Shown: piece after piece, positions 43,961 to 53,265 of the stretch
Numbering within the stretch: the first letter of the stretch is position 1
Layout of the letters: each line of letters starts with the position of its first letter
DNA from: an uncultured Pelagibacteraceae bacterium
GTDB lineage: Bacteria; Pseudomonadota; Alphaproteobacteria; Pelagibacterales; Pelagibacteraceae
NCBI GenBank assembly: GCA_902593285.1
Contig: CACJHW010000001.1
Coordinates: 204,001 to 268,000 of the forward strand
Direction: 5' to 3'
Length of the DNA: 64,000 bases
The notes under the pieces: generated by a model
Seen by the model: only the letters and a program-made list of their open reading frames with translations
Database searches by the model: none
Told to the model about the DNA's origin: nothing
Position numbers and translations under genes: made by a program

Positions 43961-44603
43961 AATTAAACATTCTAAGGGTTTTAATATAATCAGGTCTTAA
44001 AACATAAATTGCCTTATTACCTGTTTTAATTTTAGTTAATATATCTAAGCCATAAACTACTTTACCAATTGGAGTATATTCACCTTGATAAATTGGAATT
44101 TCTTTTAATGTAATAAAGAATTCACTATCTTCTGTATCAAATTCTGTTGCTCTAGCCAAACCAACACTTCCTTCTGTAAATTTAAAATCGTTGCTCAATT
44201 CTGATTTTAACAATCCCATTCCAGACTGTCCGCTACCAATTTTGGAATAATCTAAATTATTTATATTTCCATACTCGATATCTCCAGCTTGTACAAAAGT
44301 ATTTTCTGAAACTTTATAAAAAGCAGAACCATCATACATTTTTTGTTTAATTAAAATTTTAAATCTTTCCACCGCTTTAGGAGAAATATCTGGATAAAGT
44401 TCAATTATTACATTTCCACACTCAACATTCATTACTACAATATTATCTGGATTATTAATATTAAGTTTATTTAAATTATTTTTTTCTACAAATAGACATT
44501 TATTTTTTAATAAAAAAAAAGATGTAAAAACAAAAATTGAAAGACAAATTAAAAATATAAATAAAATTTTTTCTGATTTTGAGGCTTTAATTGTTTTAAT
44601 CAT
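43953..44603 (-). CDS. Membrane-anchored cyclophilin-type peptidyl-prolyl isomerase
   Basis: This 216-residue protein has one membrane helix at about 13-32 and a cyclophilin domain from about 55 (VVMNVECGNVIIELYPDISPKAVERF). It presumably assists folding in the periplasm. The catalytic FHR of cyclophilin A reads FYK here, so the key Arg is Lys. The following QAGD and SEFFIT keep the rest of the pocket, so activity may be weak. It is coupled by ATGA to the HExxH protein upstream. Confidence 0.85.
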   Translation of the reverse strand: MIKTIKASKSEKILFIFLICLSIFVFTSFFLLKNKCLFVEKNNLNKLNINNPDNIVVMNVECGNVIIELYPDISPKAVERFKILIKQKMYDGSAFYKVSENTFVQAGDIEYGNINNLDYSKIGSGQSGMGLLKSELSNDFKFTEGSVGLARATEFDTEDSEFFITLKEIPIYQGEYTPIGKVVYGLDILTKIKTGNKAIYVLRPDYIKTLRMFNSN

Positions 44604-45328
44604 AAAATATTTTTATCTATTTTAGCTAAGTTTATTTTTATAAAATTCACTTTATTATTTAGAATTTTGTCATTATTAATTTTATCTTCGATTGTTTCCT
44701 TATCAGTCATTAAAAATGAAAAAATTTCTGCCATATCTTCAGATGGGATAGATTTAGAATATTCTGTTAAAAAACCATCAGTTTTTTCATATAGATCTAA
44801 ATTTAATCTATCAGAACAAGTTGAACATTCAGCGTAATTAAATGATGTTAGATTAAAAGAGGAAAATTTATCCTCATCAAAATATTCAATGTGAGTGTTT
44901 TGTATCATATGAAAAATTTCGTGATGTATCATTCTTTCAAAATATTTTTTATTAAAATTAATATCCAAAATTAACGTCCTGTTTTTATTATTAGGTATTC
45001 CCCCAGTATTAATTTCAGAGATGAATAAATTTTCACAAAATACAATATATTTTAATTTTATCTTATTAAGAAAATTAGAATTATATCGATTAAGATTTTT
45101 TTCAATTAAAGGAAATTTTGAATTTAAATTATTGGTATTAACTTTATCGCAAGAAATGTTCTTATTTATACCAATTTTAAAATTACCTTTAGCGCTCAAA
45201 TAACGAATATTATTATCGTTTTTTAGTTTATAAATTTCTAAATTTGGAATTTTTAATAGATTATAAATTTCATCAGCATTTACATGCGAAATATGAAAAA
45301 TAAGAATAAATAAAAATAAAATTTTCAT
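44600..45328 (-). CDS. Exported putative zinc metallopeptidase (HExxH), uncharacterised
   Basis: This 242-residue protein has a signal peptide of about 18 residues (hydrophobic KILFLFILIFHISHVNA). A HEIFH motif at 136-140 in MIHHEIFHMIQ and a downstream SEDMAEIF (about 196-203) could supply the third zinc ligand, as in other secreted zincin-type peptidases. Cysteines at 60, 98, 168 and 171 may form disulfides. No family is recognised. It starts divergently from the agmatinase-like gene and is coupled to a periplasmic cyclophilin, which suggests an envelope protein role. Confidence 0.7.
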   Translation of the reverse strand: MKILFLFILIFHISHVNADEIYNLLKIPNLEIYKLKNDNNIRYLSAKGNFKIGINKNISCDKVNTNNLNSKFPLIEKNLNRYNSNFLNKIKLKYIVFCENLFISEINTGGIPNNKNRTLILDINFNKKYFERMIHHEIFHMIQNTHIEYFDEDKFSSFNLTSFNYAECSTCSDRLNLDLYEKTDGFLTEYSKSIPSEDMAEIFSFLMTDKETIEDKINNDKILNNKVNFIKINLAKIDKNIL

Positions 45329-45353
45329 TAAATTATTATAGACGAATTAGATG

Positions 45354-45367
45354 AGATAATATTATCT
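45354..45367. promoter_or_regulatory. 14-base palindrome in a divergent spacer
   Basis: agataatattatct is a perfect palindrome in the 53-base space between the divergent HExxH and ureohydrolase genes, 15 bases before the latter's ATG. It could be an operator, but short AT palindromes are common in this DNA. Confidence 0.22.
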
Positions 45368-45381
45368 TAGATTATTAAAAA

Positions 45382-46341
45382 ATGAAAAAAGAAAGAAACA
45401 AAAATCCAATTCAACCAGTTAGCGGAACTAAAGTTCCAAGATTTGCTGGCCCAAGCACATTTGCAAGATTACCTGAACTAAGAGATGTGAAAAGTTGTGA
45501 CGTTGCAATTGTTGGAATTCCGTTTGATGCTGGCACAAGTTATCGACCCGGAGCAAGATTTGGTCCACAAAGCATCAGGCAAGCTTCTAGACATTTAAGA
45601 ACCAATTATCATCCTAATTATGATGTTGAGCCTTTTAAAATCCAACAAGTAGCTGATGCTGGTGATATTGCTTGCAACCCATTTAGTATTGATGAAGCAA
45701 TTAAACAAATAGAGGTAGGCGCAACAGATTTATTAAATAAGGTTGGAGGAATTATAAGTTTAGGTGGAGATCATACTATTGCTGTACCATTGTTAAGAGC
45801 AATCAATAAAAAAAATAAGGGCCCTGTATCTTTAGTTCATTTTGATGCCCACTTAGATACTTGGGATACATATTTTGGTGCACCGTATACTCACGGAACT
45901 CCATTCAGAAGAGCTAGAGAAGAAGGATTATTTTTAGATGATGCTTCTATGCATGTTGGAATTCGAGGACCACTTTACAGTAGAGATGATATTAAAAATG
46001 ATGAGAGTTTTGGATTTAAAATAATTCATTGTGATGAGTTTCAAACAGAAGGAACCGATAAAATAGCAGAAAGAATTAGAAAAAGAGTGGGAGATAATCC
46101 ATTGTATTTATCAATTGATATTGATGTTTTAGACCCTGCATTTGCTCCAGGTACTGGTACACCAGAAATTGCAGGGATGACTACAAGAGAAATGGTAAAT
46201 GTTTTAAGAGGTTTGTCTGGATTAAATTTAGTTTCAGCAGACGTCGTTGAGGTTTCTCCAGCATATGATCATGCAGAAGTAACTTCTTTAGCAGCAGCAA
46301 CTATTGTTTATGAATTAACTAATTTATTTGCAAAAACATAA
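45382..46341 (+). CDS. speB: Agmatinase-like ureohydrolase
   Basis: This 319-residue arginase-superfamily enzyme has all dimanganese ligands: His131 in LGGDHTI, Asp155, His157 and Asp159 in HFDAHLDT, and Asp246 and Asp248 in SIDIDVLDP. It hydrolyses a guanidino compound to an amine and urea. Agmatine is the usual call, but guanidinobutyrate and other guanidino acids are possible in this subfamily. An ALDH follows 20 bases later, which would suit oxidation of an amine-derived aldehyde. Confidence 0.85.
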   Translation: MKKERNKNPIQPVSGTKVPRFAGPSTFARLPELRDVKSCDVAIVGIPFDAGTSYRPGARFGPQSIRQASRHLRTNYHPNYDVEPFKIQQVADAGDIACNPFSIDEAIKQIEVGATDLLNKVGGIISLGGDHTIAVPLLRAINKKNKGPVSLVHFDAHLDTWDTYFGAPYTHGTPFRRAREEGLFLDDASMHVGIRGPLYSRDDIKNDESFGFKIIHCDEFQTEGTDKIAERIRKRVGDNPLYLSIDIDVLDPAFAPGTGTPEIAGMTTREMVNVLRGLSGLNLVSADVVEVSPAYDHAEVTSLAAATIVYELTNLFAKT

Positions 46342-46361
46342 AGAAAGGATAACGTCAAAGC

Positions 46362-47795
46362 ATGTTAGACAAAAAAAATTTTTACATTAATGGAGCGTGG
46401 GTTAAGCCAAATAGTTCTGAGGAAATTAAAGTAATTGATCCTGCTACAGAAGTAAATTGTGCAGTAATTACTTTAGGGAACAAAGCTGATGTTGATATTG
46501 CTGTTAAAGCAGCTAAAGATGCCTATGAATCTTGGGCCTTTTCTACTAAAGAAGAAAGAATTGGATTATTAGAAAAACTTTATGAAAATTATAAGAAAAG
46601 ATGGGCAGATATTGCAGAAGCTATAACTCTTGAGATGGGTGCTCCAAAAGATTTTGCAACAAAATTACAAGCAGGTACAGGAGCAAGTCATATCAAATCA
46701 TTTATTAGATATTTAAAAAATTTTGAATTTGAAAAACCGTTAGGAAATCATGCTCCTAACCAAAGATTAATTTATGAACCAAAAGGTGTTTGTGCATTAA
46801 TAACACCATGGAATTGGCCGATGAACCAAGTTTGTTTAAAAGTAATGCCAGCAATAGCTGCAGGTTGCACAATGGTTTTAAAGCCATCAGAATTAGCACC
46901 ACTCTCATCAATGATACTTGCTGAAATTATTGATGAAGTAAAATTTCCAAAAGGTGTGTTCAATTTAGTTAATGGTGATGGAGCAACAACAGGTGATGCT
47001 CTCACAAGTCATCCAGATATTAATATGATATCTTTTACTGGATCAACAAGAGCAGGAGCTTTAATTTCACAAAATGCTGCTAAAGATTTTAAAAGAGTAA
47101 GCTTAGAATTAGGAGGCAAGGGCGCAAATATAATTTTTAAAGATGCTGATCCAGAAGCTATTGAAAGAGGCGCTTTAAGATGTTTTAGAAATTCTGGACA
47201 ATCTTGTAACGCACCGACAAGAATGTTAGTTGAAAAATCAATGTATGAAGAAGCTATTGAGAGATTAAAAAAATATACTGAAAGTTTTGAGGTGGGTGAT
47301 CCTAAAAAAGAAGGAGAACATATAGGTCCAGTTATTTCAGAAACTCAATACAATAAAATACAAACTTTAATTCAAAAAGGAATAGATGAAGGTGCAAAAT
47401 TAGTTGCTGGAGGAACAGGTAAACCTGATGGATTAGATAAAGGTTATTTTGTTAAACCAACTGTTTTTGCAGATGTAAATAATGATATGGAAGTTGCAAG
47501 AACAGAAATTTTTGGACCTGTTTTATCTGTTATTCCTTTTGAAACAGAAGAAGATGCAATTAAAATTGCAAATGATACTGCCTATGGACTAACAAATTAT
47601 ATTCAAACTCAAGATTCTCAAAAAGTACAAAGAGTTGCAAGAAAATTAAGATCTGGAATGGTTGATGTTAATGGAGCTGGTATTGCAGTTGATGCACCTT
47701 TCGGTGGTTTTAAACATTCAGGAATAGGGCGAGAAGCAGGTGAACACGGTTTAGAAGAGTTTTTAGAGGTAAAAGCAGTAGGTGGTTGGAGTTAA
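46362..47795 (+). CDS. Aldehyde dehydrogenase
   Basis: This 477-residue ALDH has Cys in NSGQSCNAPTRML, Glu in SLELGGKGAN, cofactor motif FTGSTRAG and DAPFGGFKHSGIGRE. It is paralogous to the enzyme at 31899-33329. It follows an agmatinase-like gene and may oxidise an aminoaldehyde or similar product. The last 4 bases overlap the convergent ArgE-like gene. Confidence 0.92.
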   Translation: MLDKKNFYINGAWVKPNSSEEIKVIDPATEVNCAVITLGNKADVDIAVKAAKDAYESWAFSTKEERIGLLEKLYENYKKRWADIAEAITLEMGAPKDFATKLQAGTGASHIKSFIRYLKNFEFEKPLGNHAPNQRLIYEPKGVCALITPWNWPMNQVCLKVMPAIAAGCTMVLKPSELAPLSSMILAEIIDEVKFPKGVFNLVNGDGATTGDALTSHPDINMISFTGSTRAGALISQNAAKDFKRVSLELGGKGANIIFKDADPEAIERGALRCFRNSGQSCNAPTRMLVEKSMYEEAIERLKKYTESFEVGDPKKEGEHIGPVISETQYNKIQTLIQKGIDEGAKLVAGGTGKPDGLDKGYFVKPTVFADVNNDMEVARTEIFGPVLSVIPFETEEDAIKIANDTAYGLTNYIQTQDSQKVQRVARKLRSGMVDVNGAGIAVDAPFGGFKHSGIGREAGEHGLEEFLEVKAVGGWS

Positions 47796-48982
47796 TTTGT
47801 AGAAGATTTTTCTTTAATACCTTCTAGGAGTTTTAAGCATTTTTTTAATTCATCTAAAATTATAAATTCATCAATTTTATGAGCTTGTTCAATCGAACCA
47901 GGACCACACACAACTGTACTAATACCTATTTCCTGAAATAGACCTGCTTCAGTTCCAAAAGAAACAACTTGCCTTGAGTTATCCCCTGTTAAGCTTGAAA
48001 TTAATTCACATGCATCTGATTTACTCTTTCTATCAAATCCAATTATTTCTCCTATAATATTTTTTTCAATTGAAGCATTAGGAAAAATTTTTTTCATATC
48101 TGGAAGCAAAACTTCATTTACATATTTATCTATTTCCTGATTTAAAAATACACCATCTTCTTTTACAACAGGCCTTGTTTCCCAGTTAACATGACATTTA
48201 TCTGCAATTACATTATGAGCTATTCCCCCAAATATTCCTCCTATAGATAATGTTGAATGTGGAGGATCAAATATAGAGTCTTTAGGTTCTCTCTCTTTAA
48301 GTCTTTCTCTTAATTCCATTAATTTATTCACATATCTTGATGCGTACTCAACTGCGCTTACACCTTTATGAGGTGCTGAACTATGTCCTGCTAAACCTCT
48401 AAAATGTGTTGTATATTCATAACATCCTTTATGTGCATCAATAATCTTCATGTTAGTAGGTTCGCCAACAATACAAATACCATCTTTAATATTTCTTCTT
48501 TTTAACTCTTCAATTAAAATTGGTGCACCTATACAAGCTGTTTCTTCATCAAATGTAAAAGAAAAATGAATATCTCTATCTAAATTAGATTTTGAATAAA
48601 TTGGTGCATATGCCAAAGTACATGCAATAAAACCCTTCATATCACATGAACCTCTTCCATATAATTTATCATCCTTAATTGTTGCAGTAAAAGGGTCTGA
48701 GCTCCAACCCTTTGAGACCGGGACAACATCCGTATGACCTGATAAAATTATAGGTTTTTTATTGTTTGAACTTTTAGCTTTTAGAGTTGCGAATAGATTT
48801 ACTCTTTTTTTTTCATCATCATAAGTTCTAAAAGAGGTAGCACCTAATTTTTTTAAGATATCGTCACAATAATCAATTAAAGCTGTATTATCTTCCCCTG
48901 ATATAGTTTTAAAACTAATTAGATCTGTCAAAATTTTAACAGAATTTTTAAATAAAAGATCTGAATTATTTTCTGTACTCAT
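47792..48982 (-). CDS. argE: M20-family deacetylase (acetylornithine deacetylase-like)
   Basis: This 396-residue dizinc enzyme has metal-ligand His in ILSGHTDVVPV, bridging Asp in LYGRGSCDMKGF, catalytic Glu in FTFDEETACIGA, Glu in IVGEPTN and a terminal His in GSIEQAHKIDEF. A dimerisation domain lies between about 190 and 300. The ArgE family removes acetyl from N-acetylornithine. Related M20 enzymes act on other N-acyl amino acids, so the substrate is probable rather than certain. Confidence 0.85.
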   Translation of the reverse strand: MSTENNSDLLFKNSVKILTDLISFKTISGEDNTALIDYCDDILKKLGATSFRTYDDEKKRVNLFATLKAKSSNNKKPIILSGHTDVVPVSKGWSSDPFTATIKDDKLYGRGSCDMKGFIACTLAYAPIYSKSNLDRDIHFSFTFDEETACIGAPILIEELKRRNIKDGICIVGEPTNMKIIDAHKGCYEYTTHFRGLAGHSSAPHKGVSAVEYASRYVNKLMELRERLKEREPKDSIFDPPHSTLSIGGIFGGIAHNVIADKCHVNWETRPVVKEDGVFLNQEIDKYVNEVLLPDMKKIFPNASIEKNIIGEIIGFDRKSKSDACELISSLTGDNSRQVVSFGTEAGLFQEIGISTVVCGPGSIEQAHKIDEFIILDELKKCLKLLEGIKEKSSTN

Positions 48983-49009
48983 ATTTTCCTTCCATTATAT
49001 ATTAAATAT

Positions 49010-49351
49010 ATGAAAGAACAAATTACCTACGATGTATTCGATAAAGTTGATATTAGAGTCGGAACAGTTATTTCAGTAAAAAAAAATGAAAAAGCTAGAA
49101 AACCTTCTTTAGTTATTGAAGTAGATTTTGGAAAAGAAATTGGAATTAGACAATCTTCTGCCCAAATTACCCATTATTATAATGAGGAAAATCTTAAAGG
49201 AAAACAAGTAATAGGTGTTTGTAATTTTCCAGAAAAAAATATAGCTGGCGTAGTTTCTCAAGTACTTATTCTTGGCTCAATAGACAAGGAGGGTAAAGTA
49301 ATTTTGGTCCATCCATCTCAAAAATCTGAGAATGGCTTACCTATTGCATAG
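49010..49351 (+). CDS. csaA: tRNA-binding-domain protein CsaA
   Basis: This 113-residue OB-fold protein has the EMAP-II-like tRNA-binding pattern DVFDKVDIRVGTV at the start, QSSAQITHYYNEENLKGKQVIGVCNF in the middle, and SQVLILGS. CsaA proteins bind tRNA or act as a secretion-related chaperone. It is divergent from argE with a 27-base spacer and lies 2 bases before a LysE exporter. Confidence 0.9.
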   Translation: MKEQITYDVFDKVDIRVGTVISVKKNEKARKPSLVIEVDFGKEIGIRQSSAQITHYYNEENLKGKQVIGVCNFPEKNIAGVVSQVLILGSIDKEGKVILVHPSQKSENGLPIA

Positions 49352-49353
49352 AA

Positions 49354-49947
49354 ATGCATCCAGAAATTCTATCGATAACTTTATTTGGAATTGTAGCCGC
49401 TTATTCTCCAGGGCCAAATAATTTTGTAGCATTTTATTCTGGATTTAATTTTGGTATTACAAGAACTCTCCCACATATAATCGGAGTTACTTTAGGTTTC
49501 CCATTTTTATTATTATGTGTCGCTTTAGGATTAATAAACGTTTTTAAACTTTATCCATTAATTCAAGAAATATTAAAGTATCTTGGAACATTATTTTTAA
49601 TTTATTTAGCCTATAAAATCTCTTTCTCCAATTCACAAAACCAAGAAAATAAAAATAAGAATCCAGTAAAATTTATAGAAACATTTATTTTTCAATTTTT
49701 AAATCCAAAAGCTGTAATTGCATCGATTATAATTGTATCAACATATATTAAAGTAGGCGAAAATTTTGTAAGCTATACGACTCAAATTGTTATATTAGCT
49801 TTGTTAGTTTCGGTAACCAGTATTACATTATGGACATTTTTAGGTAAATTCTTTAGGAAATTCGCGACAAATCAGAAATTTATTAATTATTTTAATTATG
49901 TTATGTCACTGCTTCTTTTATTAAGCATATTAACTTTTTATTTATAA
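49354..49947 (+). CDS. LysE/RhtB family amino-acid exporter
   Basis: This 197-residue membrane protein has about six helices and the signature AAYSPGPNNFVAFYSGFNFGI at 15-35. The middle segment FQFLNPKAVIASI is typical of the family. It exports an unknown amino acid or metabolite. It lies tightly between csaA and aconitase (1-2 base gaps), an operon link with no evident metabolic logic. Confidence 0.87.
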   Translation: MHPEILSITLFGIVAAYSPGPNNFVAFYSGFNFGITRTLPHIIGVTLGFPFLLLCVALGLINVFKLYPLIQEILKYLGTLFLIYLAYKISFSNSQNQENKNKNPVKFIETFIFQFLNPKAVIASIIIVSTYIKVGENFVSYTTQIVILALLVSVTSITLWTFLGKFFRKFATNQKFINYFNYVMSLLLLLSILTFYL

Positions 49948-49948
49948 C

Positions 49949-52618
49949 ATGAAACCAGGAAATAAAAATTCTTATAATTCATTAAAAAAAATTTCAATAG
50001 ATAGTAAAGATTTTAAATATTACTCTTTACTTGAAGCAGAAAAGAATGGTCTGGATGGCATAAGTAAACTTCCTAAATCTCTAAAGGTTTTGCTAGAAAA
50101 TTTACTAAGATACGAAGATGACTTGAGTGTTACTAAATTTCAAATAGAAGCTATCAAGAATTGGCTCAAAACAAAAAAATCTAAAACTGAAATTGCTTAT
50201 AGACCCGCAAGAGTCTTGCTTCAAGATTATACAGGAATACCTGCAGTTGCAGATCTAGCTGCAATGCGAGAAGCGGTAAAAGATAAAAATAAAGATCCTA
50301 ATACTATTAACCCATTATCCGCTGTTGATCTTGTTATCGATCATTCGGTACAAGTAGATCAGTCTGCTAAACCAGATTCTTTTGAAAAAAATGTTGATAT
50401 AGAATTTGAAAGAAATGGTGAGAGATATTCTTTTTTAAAATGGGGGCAGCAGGCATTTGATAATTTTAGAATAGTTCCACCAGGAACAGGAATTTGCCAC
50501 CAAGTAAATCTAGAATATTTGTCAAAAGTTGTTTGGTCAGAGGAGTTTGAAGGAGATAAATATTTATTCCCAGATACTTTAGTTGGAACAGATAGTCATA
50601 CAACAATGGTTAATGGTTTATCAGTTTTAGGTTGGGGTGTTGGTGGAATCGAGGCTGAAGCAGGTATGTTAGGTCAGCCAATATCAATGTTAATACCTGA
50701 AGTTATCGGTTTTGAGATGAAAAATAAAATGCCAGAAGGAACCACTGCAACTGATTTGGTATTAACTGTTGTTAAAATGTTAAGAGATAAAGGAGTTGTA
50801 GGTAAATTTGTTGAATTTTATGGAGAAGGTTTAAAAAATTTAACACTTGCGGATAGAGCAACAATTGCAAACATGGCGCCAGAATATGGTGCAACTTGTG
50901 GCTTTTTTCCTATCGATGAAGAGACATTGAAGTATTTAAAATTTTCAGGAAGAGATCAACATACAGTCAACATTGTTGAAAAATATGCTAAAGAACAAGG
51001 ATTATGGGCAAGTAATGAAATAGAATTTACTGACATTATATCTTTAGATATGTCCACAGTTGTACCAACTATTTCAGGACCTAAAAGACCTCAAGACAAA
51101 GTTCTTTTAACAGATGCTCCAAGTTCGTTTCAAAAAGTATTGCAGGAAGCTACAAATAAAAATGAAAAGTCAATTTCAAAAGTATCAAATACAGATTATG
51201 AAATTAAAGATGGCTCAATATTAATTGCTGCAATAACCTCTTGCACGAACACTTCTAATCCAAATGTCTTAATTGGGGCTGGACTATTAGCTAAAAAAGC
51301 TATTGAAAAAGGTTTGGAGGTTAAACCTTGGGTAAAAACTTCTTTAGCGCCTGGATCTCAAGTAGTTACAGACTATTTGGCAAAAGCTGGATTAAACACT
51401 TATTTAGATCAGCTTGGCTTTAATTTAGTTGGTTATGGCTGCACAACTTGTATTGGAAATTCAGGACCGCTTCCAGAAAATATTGTAGAAGCGATCCAAA
51501 AAGAAAATATTTATGCAGTTTCAGTTTTATCAGGAAATAGAAATTTCGAGGGAAGAATTTCCCCACATATAAAAGCTAACTATTTGGCCTCGCCTCCACT
51601 TGTTGTTGCATATGCAATAGCTGGGCATATGGAAGTTGATTTGTACAAAGATCCATTAGGAAAAGATAAAGAAGGAAAAGATGTATTTTTAAAAAATATT
51701 TGGCCTTCAAATAAAGAGATAGAAGAAACTTTAAAAGATTCACTCAATGCTGAGATGTTTATACAAAGATACTCAAATGTTTCAGAGGGCCCAACTCAGT
51801 GGCAAAAAATTAAAACTGATAAAAGCAGTATCTATAATTGGGATGATGGATCAACATATGTAAAAAAACCTCCGTTTTTTGACTCGTTACCAGATAAACC
51901 AGAAGGATTTAAAGAAATTAAGGATGCAAGACCATTATTAATTTTAGGTGATATGGTTACAACTGATCATATATCCCCAGCTGGTAGTATTCAAAAGGAT
52001 AGTCCAACCGGCGAATACTTTATGGAACATCAAATTTTGCCAAAAGATTATAACTCTTATGGATCAAGAAGAGGAAATCATGAAGTTATGATGCGAGGAA
52101 CCTTTGCAAATATTAGAATTAGAAATGAAATGGCTCCTGGAACGGAAGGTGGTTTTACAAAGTTATATCCAGAAGAAAAAGTCCTTCCTATCTATGATGC
52201 AGTAGTTGAGTATAAAAAAAGAGGAACAGATTTAGTTGTAATTGGTGGAAAGGAGTATGGAACTGGATCATCTAGAGATTGGGCAGCCAAAGGAACAAAA
52301 TTGTTAGGTATAAAAGCAGTGATTGCTGAGAGTTTTGAAAGAATACATCGATCTAATTTGATTGGAATGGGAATACTACCATTACAATTTATTAATGATG
52401 TTAATAGAAAAAATCTTAAATTAATTGGTTCTGAATTAATTAGCATTATAAATATAGAAAAGGGCATTAATCCTTCAGATGAAGTAACTGTTGAAATTAA
52501 ATATGCCTCCAGTGAAATAAAAAAAATTAAAACTTTATGCAGAATTGATACAAAAAATGAATTAGAGTATTATAAAAATGGAGGTATTCTGCAGTACGTT
52601 TTAAGAAACATGATTTAA
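49949..52618 (+). CDS. acnA: Aconitate hydratase A
   Basis: This 889-residue enzyme is the AcnA/IRP-type aconitase, which isomerises citrate and isocitrate in the TCA cycle. The [4Fe-4S] cluster cysteines are in TSCTNTSNP and GYGCTTCIGNSG. Substrate-site segments include GTDSHTTMVNGL, GDMVTTDHISPAGS and GTGSSRDWAAKG. Length is full. It is co-directional with the genes after it (2-base gap). Confidence 0.97.
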   Translation: MKPGNKNSYNSLKKISIDSKDFKYYSLLEAEKNGLDGISKLPKSLKVLLENLLRYEDDLSVTKFQIEAIKNWLKTKKSKTEIAYRPARVLLQDYTGIPAVADLAAMREAVKDKNKDPNTINPLSAVDLVIDHSVQVDQSAKPDSFEKNVDIEFERNGERYSFLKWGQQAFDNFRIVPPGTGICHQVNLEYLSKVVWSEEFEGDKYLFPDTLVGTDSHTTMVNGLSVLGWGVGGIEAEAGMLGQPISMLIPEVIGFEMKNKMPEGTTATDLVLTVVKMLRDKGVVGKFVEFYGEGLKNLTLADRATIANMAPEYGATCGFFPIDEETLKYLKFSGRDQHTVNIVEKYAKEQGLWASNEIEFTDIISLDMSTVVPTISGPKRPQDKVLLTDAPSSFQKVLQEATNKNEKSISKVSNTDYEIKDGSILIAAITSCTNTSNPNVLIGAGLLAKKAIEKGLEVKPWVKTSLAPGSQVVTDYLAKAGLNTYLDQLGFNLVGYGCTTCIGNSGPLPENIVEAIQKENIYAVSVLSGNRNFEGRISPHIKANYLASPPLVVAYAIAGHMEVDLYKDPLGKDKEGKDVFLKNIWPSNKEIEETLKDSLNAEMFIQRYSNVSEGPTQWQKIKTDKSSIYNWDDGSTYVKKPPFFDSLPDKPEGFKEIKDARPLLILGDMVTTDHISPAGSIQKDSPTGEYFMEHQILPKDYNSYGSRRGNHEVMMRGTFANIRIRNEMAPGTEGGFTKLYPEEKVLPIYDAVVEYKKRGTDLVVIGGKEYGTGSSRDWAAKGTKLLGIKAVIAESFERIHRSNLIGMGILPLQFINDVNRKNLKLIGSELISIINIEKGINPSDEVTVEIKYASSEIKKIKTLCRIDTKNELEYYKNGGILQYVLRNMI

Positions 52619-52620
52619 TT

Positions 52621-53265
52621 ATGGACGAAGATTTATCAATTATAAATACCAATACTAGAAATGAAAAAATTAAGAATTTTTTTGTAAATAATAAAAATAA
52701 AATAATATCAGGTGTAATAATTTTAATAATTATTATAGTAGGTGTTTTTAGTTACGATAAATATTTAATTAATAAAAAAAAAGATATCTCAGATAGTTAT
52801 AATTCAATAATCATTGATTTTTCAGAAAAAACAAAAGATAAAACAGCTAGCAGTCTGATTGAAATTATAAAAAAGAAAGATCCAACTTATTCACCTCTAT
52901 CACTTTATTTTATTATTGATAATAATCTTGTAAGTGATCAATTCAAAATCAATTCATTGTTTGATATATTGATTAAGGATACTTCATTAGACAGTGAGAT
53001 TAACAACTTAATTATATACAAGAAGGCACTCTACAATGTAGATAATGCTCAAGAAAGCGATCTTCTAAATATGTTAAATCCACTGATCAATTCAAAAAGT
53101 ATCTGGAAATCACATTCTTTATATTTAATGGCTGAATATTTTTATTCAAATAATCAAAAACAAAAAGCTAAAGAATTTTTCAATCAAATTTTAACTTTAG
53201 AAAATTCAAATCCAGATATAAGGCTTCAAGCAGAGAAAAGATTAAACAGAGACTTGAGTGAATAA
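52621..53265 (+). CDS. YfgM-like single-pass membrane protein with helical-repeat domain
   Basis: This 214-residue protein has an N-terminal cytoplasmic stretch, one helix at about 28-46 (IISGVIILIIIIVGVFSY) and a periplasmic alpha-helical TPR-like region. Layout and position before a BamB-like gene match the YfgM family (ancillary SecYEG translocon subunit, often next to bamB). Sequence conservation is low, so the assignment rests mainly on architecture and neighbour. It overlaps the next gene by 8 bases. Confidence 0.65.
   Translation: MDEDLSIINTNTRNEKIKNFFVNNKNKIISGVIILIIIIVGVFSYDKYLINKKKDISDSYNSIIIDFSEKTKDKTASSLIEIIKKKDPTYSPLSLYFIIDNNLVSDQFKINSLFDILIKDTSLDSEINNLIIYKKALYNVDNAQESDLLNMLNPLINSKSIWKSHSLYLMAEYFYSNNQKQKAKEFFNQILTLENSNPDIRLQAEKRLNRDLSE

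Noticed and set aside
31899..47795. Recent duplication of the two ALDH genes (31899-33329 and 46362-47795)
   Set aside because: They share motif blocks but differ throughout, and flanking genes are unrelated, so they are old paralogues and not a recent repeat.
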